Origin: an uncultured Ruminococcus sp.
Lineage (GTDB): Bacteria > Bacillota > Clostridia > Oscillospirales > Ruminococcaceae
Assembly: GCA_910577575.1 (NCBI GenBank)
Contig: CAJTOG010000025.1
Coordinates: 1 to 23,620 of the forward strand
Length of the DNA: 23,620 nucleotides
Reading direction: 5' to 3'
Of this stretch, positions 7,939 through 14,707 are shown in pieces. Every line of letters begins with the position of its first letter. The first letter of the stretch is position 1. The notes beneath the pieces were generated by a model. The model did not search any database, was not told the DNA's origin, and saw only the letters and a list, made by a program, of their open reading frames with translations. The translations under genes were made by a program, and so were the position numbers.

Positions 7939-9417
7939 TTAAGTGATAACAACTTCTATAAGATTTCCGTTTTCATCTTCTGAGATTCGGAAAGAATCTC
8001 CGTTCCTTAAAAGAATTGCTTTTCCGGCAGGAACAATATTTCCGCTTGATGAACGCATTCCACTGATTTTTTGATTGATAAGAAGCCACTGTTCCTGATG
8101 TTTCACAACATATGCCATTAAATCACGTTCAGCTTTTTCATCAGCAAAGATATTTGAATATACATGCCATGAAAAAATCGGTATATTATTATAGACTATA
8201 AGTTCTCTATATTTTATCCATTGTCCTTTTTTCCCACGGAGTTCTTTTTTGAATATAAATTTGACAATTTCAGTATTTCTTATTCTGTGTCCGCAGAACG
8301 GGCAGACAGGTTTGTCCATATCATATAATACAAACCATTTTTCTCTGCATTCAGGATTTTCACAAGGATAAAGCAAATCCCATGTTTTAACAAGCCCACG
8401 TTCCCAGTCCATAGCGGTCGGGCGATATTTAGGATTATGAAGTCCGTCAGTGAAAGCCTGTAGAAATAAATGTTCTATATGCGGACCAAGGTCATGAATA
8501 GTTACATTCAGGTTATCAGGTCGGTTGCTTCTGTCATCAGGATTTTCAATAAAAAGAGCCTGTGAACCCATAAGCAGAAAATCCTCTTCTTCTGCCGGTA
8601 TGTCCGGAATATGCTTAGGACCTGTCAGAGGATGTCTTGTTAAAAGGTATTCATATATAAGCACCGCCATAGAATGCAAATCTGTTTCAATACATGGCAG
8701 AGCACGCCGTGGGTCACCGTATGAATATACCGTTGTTTCAAGAACTTCAGGAGCGATATAGCCTCTTGTTCCTACAACTTCCGGTGGATACAGTCCGGGG
8801 ACGACAAGCGAATCAATATCAATTACAACACAGCTTCCTGTTTTTGGGTCTATAAGCACATTATTATTTGATAAATCAGAATGAGCAAGACCGGCTGTAT
8901 GCATTCTTCTGATAGCTCTTGCCAGTGAGATTGATATTTTCATCATCATCATGAAATTGCCAAGTTCATCGTCACTTAAATATTTGCGTACTTTGGAGGT
9001 AAACCAGTTGCTTTTTTTGTCTTTGCCTGTCAAATTAAGTCCATATACTTTTGATGACTTTTCATTAAAAAAATAATTTGCCGGATAGGCAGGGCAGACA
9101 ATTCCGAATTCGGGTGAAACTATAACAGCATATGGCCAGCAGTATTTATCGGAAAAATAATTGGCAAGTTTTTCGGTATTTCCCTTTGCACCGCCCTTTT
9201 CTTCAGATATTGTCGGATTGTATTTTCCGATGATTGCTGAAATTCTGTCCTGAATATTAATATCCCTGCCAAGTTCGGATTCATTGAAAAACTGAACAAC
9301 ATAACTTTTGTCCGGTGAAAAGTATGTGTATTTCATACCGCCTTTCGGTGGATTTTCTGTTATGACATATGGGATTTTAGTTCCGTCTGCTAAAACTGCT
9401 TCAACAATTCTTGACAT
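7939..9417 (-). CDS. Ser/Thr protein kinase of the TerY-associated type, with zinc ribbon and C-terminal beta domain
   Basis: 492 residues. The kinase domain (about 25-350) has the catalytic loop HSDLSNNNVLID with Asp181 and Asn186, a DFG equivalent DID at 200-202, GTRGY (216-220) and APE (222-224), then a helical lobe with DLHSMAVLIYEYL. No canonical VAIK lysine is seen: the likely beta-3 strand reads KSYVVQFF with Gln at the usual Lys place. A zinc ribbon follows, with Cys352/Cys357 and Cys372/Cys375. Residues 385-492 are beta-rich and end in a GKAILLRNGDSFRISE stretch that recalls FHA domains. The start ATG has AAGAGGT upstream. It sits directly behind VWA and PP2C genes, which is the known TerY - phosphatase - kinase triad. 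Substrates are unknown; Ter proteins are the obvious candidates. Confidence 0.9.
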   Translation of the reverse strand: MSRIVEAVLADGTKIPYVITENPPKGGMKYTYFSPDKSYVVQFFNESELGRDINIQDRISAIIGKYNPTISEEKGGAKGNTEKLANYFSDKYCWPYAVIVSPEFGIVCPAYPANYFFNEKSSKVYGLNLTGKDKKSNWFTSKVRKYLSDDELGNFMMMMKISISLARAIRRMHTAGLAHSDLSNNNVLIDPKTGSCVVIDIDSLVVPGLYPPEVVGTRGYIAPEVLETTVYSYGDPRRALPCIETDLHSMAVLIYEYLLTRHPLTGPKHIPDIPAEEEDFLLMGSQALFIENPDDRSNRPDNLNVTIHDLGPHIEHLFLQAFTDGLHNPKYRPTAMDWERGLVKTWDLLYPCENPECREKWFVLYDMDKPVCPFCGHRIRNTEIVKFIFKKELRGKKGQWIKYRELIVYNNIPIFSWHVYSNIFADEKAERDLMAYVVKHQEQWLLINQKISGMRSSSGNIVPAGKAILLRNGDSFRISEDENGNLIEVVIT

Positions 9418-9429
9418 TTTTAAAACCTC

Positions 9430-10815
9430 TTACATTTTTATAATTACAAGCGTTCTGTCGTCAAAAGAACCTCTTTCAACATAATTATCCAGCCATATTT
9501 TCAAACGCTCACCTGCATCGGCGTCATTGGGCATACCCTTAACCTGCACTCTGGCAGAGGATAGTGCAGAACGTTCGTCCCATAGTTTTTCAAGTGAAAT
9601 ATTCATTTTGTTGCATATATTTTTAGTATAGTTCAATCCTATTTTAACAGTATTGTCGTTTACCCATGGATATACGACAGGTTCAGGCAATTTTTTTATC
9701 ATTTCAAACTGATTTGGCGTAAGTTCTGAAGATGTAAGGTTTTTATCCGGTGATAAAATACCATTAGTCAGCAAATCAAAATAAAGTCTGTGCATCTGGC
9801 TTTCATTGGGAAAATAATCATCAGAAACGCCATCAGTCATAATCATCATAATATCTGATGAGTCAACAGATAATCTTGTTCTGAAGACAAGGCTGTCGGA
9901 TTCAAGCAAATTCTTTGATGTCAGGAAATCTGTTTCACCTGAAAAATCTCCGCTGTCCGGTTCACCCATAAGTTTTGCAGATTTTTCAAAGCTTTCATTG
10001 GTGTTTATTAATGCTATCATTCCATCGCCAATCTGGCATGAGATAATCAATTTTTTATTTGGTTCATTTTCTATGGGAACAACAACAGCAACCAGAAGAG
10101 TTGAGGAAAAATCATGTATATTTATTGTTCTGCCGAGTAAATCTGAATAAACATTATTTGAAAATCTTGAATAAAAAGCGTTTTCAACCGCTCCATAAGC
10201 TTTTTTTATTGAATGCTGTACTATACCGGCAAGTGTTCTGCATACTGAAATACAGCTTTCATCTGATAAATCTGATGAAAGATTCTGAAGGATATTGTTA
10301 TTTATTATTTCTGTTTCAAAAGTATATTTCAGATATCCGCATACTGTACGGCAAGCTTCTTTAGCACCGATTCGGGAGTATTTTTTGGAACCTGCACCAT
10401 CAGCAACAGCAATATACATAATATCTCCGCTTGACGCAGTTTCAAACCAATCATCACAGTTTGTACCTTCATGCTTGTGTTTTTTACCCCGCACTCTTGC
10501 GGCGATGATGCTGTTTTTTCCGCAGTTTTCCGATTTTACAATATATTCCGGAAAGCTTTCAGGTTCGTTATCTGGAATCAGGAAATACTTCCACATTGAA
10601 GCAGTAAAATCAGTTATATCATCCAGCTTTGAATCAGTGTCTTCTGAAGTATTTATATCAGATTCCGAATAAGTATTATCCTGTTTGTTAGCATTTTCTT
10701 CCGGCGATTCTTTTTCTGGTTCTGAATTTTTATCAGTTTCATCAGCAATATTATTTTCTGTAGTATCTTCCTTTTCGGTGTCAGGGGTTTGCGTTTTTTC
10801 TGATACTTCTTCCAT
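9430..10815 (-). CDS. PP2C family protein phosphatase with an acidic N-terminal tail
   Basis: 461 residues. Residues 1-70 are almost only Glu/Asp/Asn/Ser/Thr, a strongly acidic disordered tail. From about 100 on it is a PP2C metal-dependent phosphatase: RVRGKKHKHEGTNCDDWFE (107-125) with the metal-binding Asp121/122, VADGAGS (137-143), QIGDG (261-265), MTDGVSDDY (326-334) and the closing FDDRTLVII with Asp452/453. These aspartates hold the two catalytic Mg/Mn ions. It would reverse the action of the neighbouring kinase on Ser/Thr. AAAGGAG precedes the start ATG; gaps to neighbours are 11 and 12 bases, so the triad is tightly co-transcribed. The acidic tail could bind calcium or basic partners, which is speculation. 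Confidence 0.9.
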   Translation of the reverse strand: MEEVSEKTQTPDTEKEDTTENNIADETDKNSEPEKESPEENANKQDNTYSESDINTSEDTDSKLDDITDFTASMWKYFLIPDNEPESFPEYIVKSENCGKNSIIAARVRGKKHKHEGTNCDDWFETASSGDIMYIAVADGAGSKKYSRIGAKEACRTVCGYLKYTFETEIINNNILQNLSSDLSDESCISVCRTLAGIVQHSIKKAYGAVENAFYSRFSNNVYSDLLGRTINIHDFSSTLLVAVVVPIENEPNKKLIISCQIGDGMIALINTNESFEKSAKLMGEPDSGDFSGETDFLTSKNLLESDSLVFRTRLSVDSSDIMMIMTDGVSDDYFPNESQMHRLYFDLLTNGILSPDKNLTSSELTPNQFEMIKKLPEPVVYPWVNDNTVKIGLNYTKNICNKMNISLEKLWDERSALSSARVQVKGMPNDADAGERLKIWLDNYVERGSFDDRTLVIIKM

Positions 10816-10826
10816 ATAATTCTCCT

Positions 10827-11474
10827 TTATGGTACAATCTGGAATCCCTGAGGCGGAGGAGGAAGTTCCAGAGCCTGACCGGGCTTTGCATCAATACTTT
10901 TGGAAGTCATTTTGATTGAACCTGATACCCATGCAAAGAACTGTGCCAAATCACCGCTTGAAAGGGAATTCATCATCAGTACGTTGTCTGTAATCATCTT
11001 AAGATACTTAGTATCAGCGTCTGCACCTGCTGCACAAGCAATAATATTGGCAACTTTCATCTGCTTTAGCTGTTCTGCACATTTTTTGAAATCCTCAACG
11101 TCTGATGGTGCACCGTCTGTCAGGATAAACACAAGCGGTCTCCAGTCTCCCTTTTGCGTTTCGGTTGATTTTCGGACTTCTGTATTTATACAGTCCATCA
11201 GCAGGCTTAATGCCCTACCGAACATGGTTGCACCACTTGCCTTTAATTCAGGTTCTTTGAATAGCATAAGTTCAGTGAGTGCAGCTTCCTGTTTAGCAGT
11301 ACTTGAAAATGTTATTACGGAAATATATGCAGTTTCAAGTGCCTGTGGGTCACCTTTAAGTTCAGCAACAAGAGATTTAACTCCTTGTTTTACTGCTTCA
11401 ATTCTTTCACCGTGCATTGAGCCGGAACAGTCAAGAAGAAGATAAACCGGTAATCTTCTTATGAAATCTGACAT
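10827..11474 (-). CDS. terY: VWA-domain protein, TerY-like
   Basis: 215 residues with a single von Willebrand A domain. The MIDAS metal site is complete: DCSGS at 15-19 (Asp15, Ser17, Ser19), Thr83 in SGATMFG, and Asp120 in LTDGAPSD. The C-terminus is a short Pro-rich tail (ELPPPPQGFQIVP). I chose the ATG at 11474 over the one at 11483, because the AGAAGGG site touches the latter but lies nine bases from the former. TerY-type VWA proteins bind a divalent metal and are thought to scaffold Ter complexes; this one starts the phosphorylation triad. It has no promoter of its own that I can see, because the terminator at 11494-11556 lies directly in front. Confidence 0.9.
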   Translation of the reverse strand: MSDFIRRLPVYLLLDCSGSMHGERIEAVKQGVKSLVAELKGDPQALETAYISVITFSSTAKQEAALTELMLFKEPELKASGATMFGRALSLLMDCINTEVRKSTETQKGDWRPLVFILTDGAPSDVEDFKKCAEQLKQMKVANIIACAAGADADTKYLKMITDNVLMMNSLSSGDLAQFFAWVSGSIKMTSKSIDAKPGQALELPPPPQGFQIVP

Positions 11475-11493
11475 AATTATCATCCCTTCTTAA

Positions 11494-11556
11494 ATTAAAA
11501 AAATAAAAACATCACCTTTGCATAACTGTAACGAAAATGCATAAGATGATGTTTTG
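11494..11556 (-). terminator. Internal terminator/attenuator between the TerD trio and the terY operon part
   Basis: Read leftward, CAAAACATCATCTTATGCAT pairs imperfectly with ATGCAAAGGTGATGTTTT across a 13-base loop (arms at about 11537-11555 and 11506-11523), followed by TTTTTATTTTTTT on the minus strand. This is a good rho-independent terminator for minus-strand transcripts, placed about 75 bases after the third TerD gene and just 20 bases before terY. No clear promoter lies between it and terY, so downstream genes may depend on read-through. Confidence 0.75.
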
Positions 11557-11631
11557 TATCTGATTGCAAATTTCAACAGTAACCCTGCTTTGAAATCCTT
11601 ATGATTTAAAATGATTTAGGTTTTGAATTCG

Positions 11632-12237
11632 TTAGCGATACCTGTTGGCAAGGGAACTGACATCCTTATCCTGTGTGCCCTGTCCGATTGCATTGAATTT
11701 CCATGTACCGTTATAGCGGTATATTTCACCAAAAATCATAGCAGTCATATTATTATAATTTTCAGATAAATTATATTTACAAAGTTCCTGATTGGTTTCT
11801 GCGTCGAAAATGCGGATAAAAGCGTTATTTATCATACCAAAATGCTGATTTCTCTGCTGTGCCTGATAAATATTGACAACGAAAACAATTTTATCATAAT
11901 TTGCCGGAAGACTTTCAAGATTTACTGCAATCTGTTCGTCATCACCGTCGCCTGCACCTGTAAGGTTATCGCCCATATGGTTGACAGCTCCGCTTTTGTG
12001 CTTTAAATTACCGAAATAAACAACATCCTTTGTATCGGTAAGACGACCACCTGAACAGATGATAGCGGTTGCATCACAATCAATATTTGCCTGTTTATTG
12101 CTTTTGAAAACACTGAACAGACCTTTTTTCTTATTCTGAGCTTCGTCCCAGCCCAATCCGATTACAACACGACGAAGAGTATTGCCATTATCTTTTCTGA
12201 GTTCAACTTTCTGTCCTTTTTGAAGATTAACTGACAT
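11632..12237 (-). CDS. TerD family protein, third of the tandem trio, divergent
   Basis: 201 residues of TerD fold, starting with VNLQKGQKVELR. It keeps the acidic calcium loop (GDNLTGAGDGDDEQ) and the sequence NIDCDATAIICSGGRL in place of DFDLDAAAFLLGDNGK. A basic insertion KKKGLFSVFKSNK (about 36-48) follows the GLGWDEAQ strand, and the C-terminus ends in TQDKDVSSLANRYR instead of the canonical GGLAALCxxFGV. Its predicted job is Ca2+ binding in the cytoplasm as part of Ter complexes. It has a GGGG ribosome site and a 30-base gap to the preceding gene. Compared with the other two it is the more specialised paralogue, similar to the TerE/TerZ-like group, though I would not fix a letter. Confidence 0.88.
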   Translation of the reverse strand: MSVNLQKGQKVELRKDNGNTLRRVVIGLGWDEAQNKKKGLFSVFKSNKQANIDCDATAIICSGGRLTDTKDVVYFGNLKHKSGAVNHMGDNLTGAGDGDDEQIAVNLESLPANYDKIVFVVNIYQAQQRNQHFGMINNAFIRIFDAETNQELCKYNLSENYNNMTAMIFGEIYRYNGTWKFNAIGQGTQDKDVSSLANRYR

Positions 12238-12267
12238 ATTTTTATTACCCCTGATTGAATATTTGAA

Positions 12268-12846
12268 TCAGACATTTACACCGAAATCACGGCAAAGTGC
12301 GGCTAAACCGCCTGAATAACCGCTTCCGATGGCGTTGAATTTCCATTCTCCGTTATACTTATATATCTGACCGACTACAACAGCAGTTTCGATAGAAAAA
12401 TCTTCACCAAGGTCATAGTGAATAACTTCACGTCCTGTAGCTTCATCAACAACGCGGATATAAGCATTTGAAACTTGTCCGAAATTCTGACCACGCAAAT
12501 CAGCATCATAGATTGTAACGGTGAAGCTGATTTTAGAAATATTTGCCGGAACTTTACTGAGGTCTACCTTTATAACTTCGTCATCACCCTCGCCTTCTCC
12601 CGTGAGGTTGTCGCCTGTATGGATAACAGCACCTGAAGAATGCTGTAAATTTCCATAGAAAACAAAATCAGCGTCACATGGAACTTTACCATTATCGCCA
12701 AGAAGGAAAGCAGCAGCATCAAGGTCGAAATCAGCTCCGCCGTCATATTTATTAGTATCCCAGCCAAGACCTACGATAAGCTTTGAAAGTCCTGGATTTC
12801 CTTTTGTAAGGTCAACCTTCTGACCTTTCTGTAAATTAATAGCCAT
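12268..12846 (-). CDS. terD: Canonical TerD calcium-binding stress protein, copy 2
   Basis: 192 residues, the standard TerD length. Calcium-site hallmarks are all present: DFDLDAAAFLL (39-49), HTGDNLTGEGEGDDE (76-90) and YDADLRGQNFGQVSNAYIR (113-131), with the closing WKFNAIGSGYSGGLAALCRDFG. By direct comparison 154 of 192 residues (about 80%) equal those of the gene just upstream, with no gaps, so the two arose by tandem duplication and are being kept separately. GGGGG lies nine bases before the ATG. Known TerD proteins bind Ca2+ and take part in stress, tellurite and phage-related resistance; the exact function here cannot be told. Confidence 0.95.
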   Translation of the reverse strand: MAINLQKGQKVDLTKGNPGLSKLIVGLGWDTNKYDGGADFDLDAAAFLLGDNGKVPCDADFVFYGNLQHSSGAVIHTGDNLTGEGEGDDEVIKVDLSKVPANISKISFTVTIYDADLRGQNFGQVSNAYIRVVDEATGREVIHYDLGEDFSIETAVVVGQIYKYNGEWKFNAIGSGYSGGLAALCRDFGVNV

Positions 12847-12876
12847 TTTTAATTTCCCCCATATCTTATAAATTAA

Positions 12877-13455
12877 TCAGACATTTACACCAAAATTACC
12901 GCAAAGTGCAGCAAGACCGCCCTGGAAACCGCTTCCGATTGCATTGAATTTCCATTCACCGTTATTGCGGTAAAGTTCACCGACAATAACTGCTGTTTCA
13001 ATAGAGTAATCTTCTCCGAGGTCATATCGAATAAGCTCCTCACCTGTAACTTCGTTCACAACACGGATATAAGCATTTGAGACTTGTCCGAAATTCTGGT
13101 GACGTGTATCAGCATCATAAATTGTAACAGTAAAGTCAATTTTAGTAATTTCAGCAGGAACTTTGCTTAAATCAACTTTAAGCTGTTCGTCATCGCCTTC
13201 ACCTTCACCTGTGAGGTTATCTCCGGTATGAATAACAGAGCCTGAAGCGTGTTCTTTGTTGCCGTAGAAAACAAAATCTGCATCGTTTGCAACTTTGCCG
13301 TTATTGCCGGCAAGAAAAGCTGATGCATCAAGGTCAAAATCTGAACCGCCGTCATACTTGTTTACATCCCAGCCCAAGCCGACAATGATTTTTACCAGTC
13401 CGGGATTGGTTTTTGTGAGATCAACTTTCTGTCCTTTTGTTAAGTTAACTGCCAT
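12877..13455 (-). CDS. terD: Canonical TerD calcium-binding stress protein, copy 1 (first gene of the operon)
   Basis: 192 residues, start ATG with a GAGG site nine bases before. It has the full set of TerD signatures: VGLGWDVNKYDGG, DFDLDASAFL (39-48), HTGDNLTGEGEGDDE (76-90), YDADTRHQNFGQVSNAYIR (113-131) and the closing FNAIGSGFQGG. It is the promoter-proximal gene, so it should be the best expressed of the cluster. Its leader holds the promoter at 13539-13567 and a 76-base 5' untranslated region. As a soluble cytoplasmic Ca2+ binder, it would answer the same ion moved by the pump encoded at the other end of the cluster. Confidence 0.95.
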   Translation of the reverse strand: MAVNLTKGQKVDLTKTNPGLVKIIVGLGWDVNKYDGGSDFDLDASAFLAGNNGKVANDADFVFYGNKEHASGSVIHTGDNLTGEGEGDDEQLKVDLSKVPAEITKIDFTVTIYDADTRHQNFGQVSNAYIRVVNEVTGEELIRYDLGEDYSIETAVIVGELYRNNGEWKFNAIGSGFQGGLAALCGNFGVNV

Positions 13456-13497
13456 TGCTGATTACCTCGCTTTTTAAATATTTCTGCATTTATATAT

Positions 13498-13531
13498 AAA
13501 TGTATAATCCCCAATATATATAAATACATTT
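13498..13531. promoter_or_regulatory. Inverted repeat in the TerD operon leader (possible operator)
   Basis: AAATGTAT (13498-13505) and ATACATTT (13524-13531) are exact inverted repeats with an 18-base spacer, spanning about +1 to +35 of the predicted transcript. This could be a repressor site or a leader hairpin. The region is very AT-rich, so chance cannot be ruled out. Confidence 0.4.
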
Positions 13532-13538
13532 CCAGTAT

Positions 13539-13567
13539 ATTTTACCATGTATTGAAAAAAAAGTCAA
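13539..13567 (-). promoter_or_regulatory. Sigma-A-type promoter of the TerD operon
   Basis: On the minus strand, TTGACT (13567-13562) and TAAAAT (13544-13539) are separated by exactly 17 bases. The start of transcription would fall near 13532, giving a leader of about 76 bases before the first TerD gene. A T-run of seven follows the -35 box. It is the only good promoter in the 229-base gap before the operon. Confidence 0.75.
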
Positions 13568-13683
13568 TAATTCAAAGTATATTTGTTAAAATTTACAAAA
13601 CGGAATATTTAATTATGTAAAATTTATATAAAAAATCCTTTGAAAAATAAGATATATTTTAAATCACAAAAAGTTAACAAATT

Positions 13684-14547
13684 TCATTTTAAGTTATATT
13701 TCCGGTATCTGCTTGGAGTATAGCCTGCAAACTTTTTGAACAGTCTGTTGAAATTTGAAAGGGAATTGAATCCACATTCTTCTGAAATAGCAAGAATACT
13801 TTTATGGGTTTTGATAAGTTTGAGTTTGGCTTCGGAAATACGTTTCTGAATGATATAATCCATAGGTGATATACCTGTAAGGGACTTGAAACTGCTACTG
13901 AGATATGCACGGCTCATTCCAAAATTTTGTTCCAGAAGATTCAGATTGATTTGCTCATGATAATTATTGTCAATAAATTGTAGAATATGCCTGATTTTAT
14001 CGGCAGCAATCCTGCTTATTGATTTTTGCGGATATGAATCATCGGGAGAATAACGCACAAGAAGTACAAAGAATTTCAGCAGAAGTGATTTTATCATCAT
14101 TTCATAGCCCTTCTGCATTTTATTATATTCAGTTTCAATTTCCATAAGAATGTCTGAAAATATTTCTGATTTTTCAAATTTATGTTCTATCTTTTTTAAA
14201 AGACCGTATGAATTATTTATGAACATCTGTAAGTATTCAACATCAAAGGGGTTTGCCGAACCGCTTCCTATAAAAAATGGGTCAAACATTGTTACTTGCA
14301 TAATGAGTTCTTTATCATTGTAACACAGATGAATATCATCATTATTTATAACAAAAATATCGCCTTCTGTAAAAGAATAGTCAATTCCGTTGATAAGATA
14401 ATTTCCTGTACCATGTTTTATATAGCAAATTTCTATTTCATTATGCCAGTGCAGTTCATGGAATCCTTCTTCTACTCCATAGCTTATACTGGTTTCAAAT
14501 GGGAAATTTCTTTCTTCTATTAAAGAGGGTTTGGGTAAATTTTTCAT
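13684..14547 (-). CDS. AraC family transcriptional regulator with N-terminal cupin
   Basis: 287 residues. The N-terminal half is an AraC-type cupin that would bind a small effector, often a sugar: HWHNEIEICYIKHGTGNYL (33-51), FTEGDIFVINNDDIH. The C-terminal part has two helix-turn-helix motifs, about 203-224 (LNLLEQNFGMSRAYLSSSFK) and 251-274 (ILAISEECGFNSLSNFNRLF), ending with the family signature GYTPSRYRK. I chose ATG 14547 because AAAGGAG directly abuts the alternative ATG at 14559 and leaves it no spacing. It is transcribed away from the GH8 gene, so that enzyme is the first candidate target; the TerD operon downstream in the same direction is another. No terminator was seen after it. 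Confidence 0.92.
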   Translation of the reverse strand: MKNLPKPSLIEERNFPFETSISYGVEEGFHELHWHNEIEICYIKHGTGNYLINGIDYSFTEGDIFVINNDDIHLCYNDKELIMQVTMFDPFFIGSGSANPFDVEYLQMFINNSYGLLKKIEHKFEKSEIFSDILMEIETEYNKMQKGYEMMIKSLLLKFFVLLVRYSPDDSYPQKSISRIAADKIRHILQFIDNNYHEQINLNLLEQNFGMSRAYLSSSFKSLTGISPMDYIIQKRISEAKLKLIKTHKSILAISEECGFNSLSNFNRLFKKFAGYTPSRYRKYNLK

Positions 14548-14577
14548 TTTTACAATCATCTCCTTTATATTACATGT

Positions 14578-14606
14578 ATTATATCATATTCAGAAAAATT
14601 TTTCAA
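14578..14606 (-). promoter_or_regulatory. Promoter of the AraC regulator gene
   Basis: On the minus strand TTGAAA (14606-14601) and TATAAT (14583-14578) are 17 bases apart, and TG plus one base precedes the -10. This is a near-consensus extended promoter, about 20-30 bases before the regulator start. Confidence 0.8.
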
Positions 14607-14648
14607 TCGAAAATCATAAGATACAGTAAGTTTTGCAGAATAAACAGG

Positions 14649-14677
14649 TAGAAATTATTAAAAAAATATGATATAAT
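14649..14677 (+). promoter_or_regulatory. Promoter of the GH8-dockerin gene
   Basis: A perfect TATAAT at 14672-14677 with TG at 14669-14670 (extended -10) follows a weak TAGAAA at 14649-14654 by 17 bases. A weak -35 with a strong -10 fits a gene that needs an activator, such as the divergent AraC protein. Transcription would start near 14684; the ribosome site GGGAGG is at 14695-14700. Confidence 0.7.
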
Positions 14678-14707
14678 AATTATAGTATATTTTTGGGAGG
14701 CTGAATT

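Noticed and set aside
13568..13683. Terminator after the AraC gene
   Set aside because: The gap is AT-rich with T-runs but no convincing stem, so no terminator is claimed.
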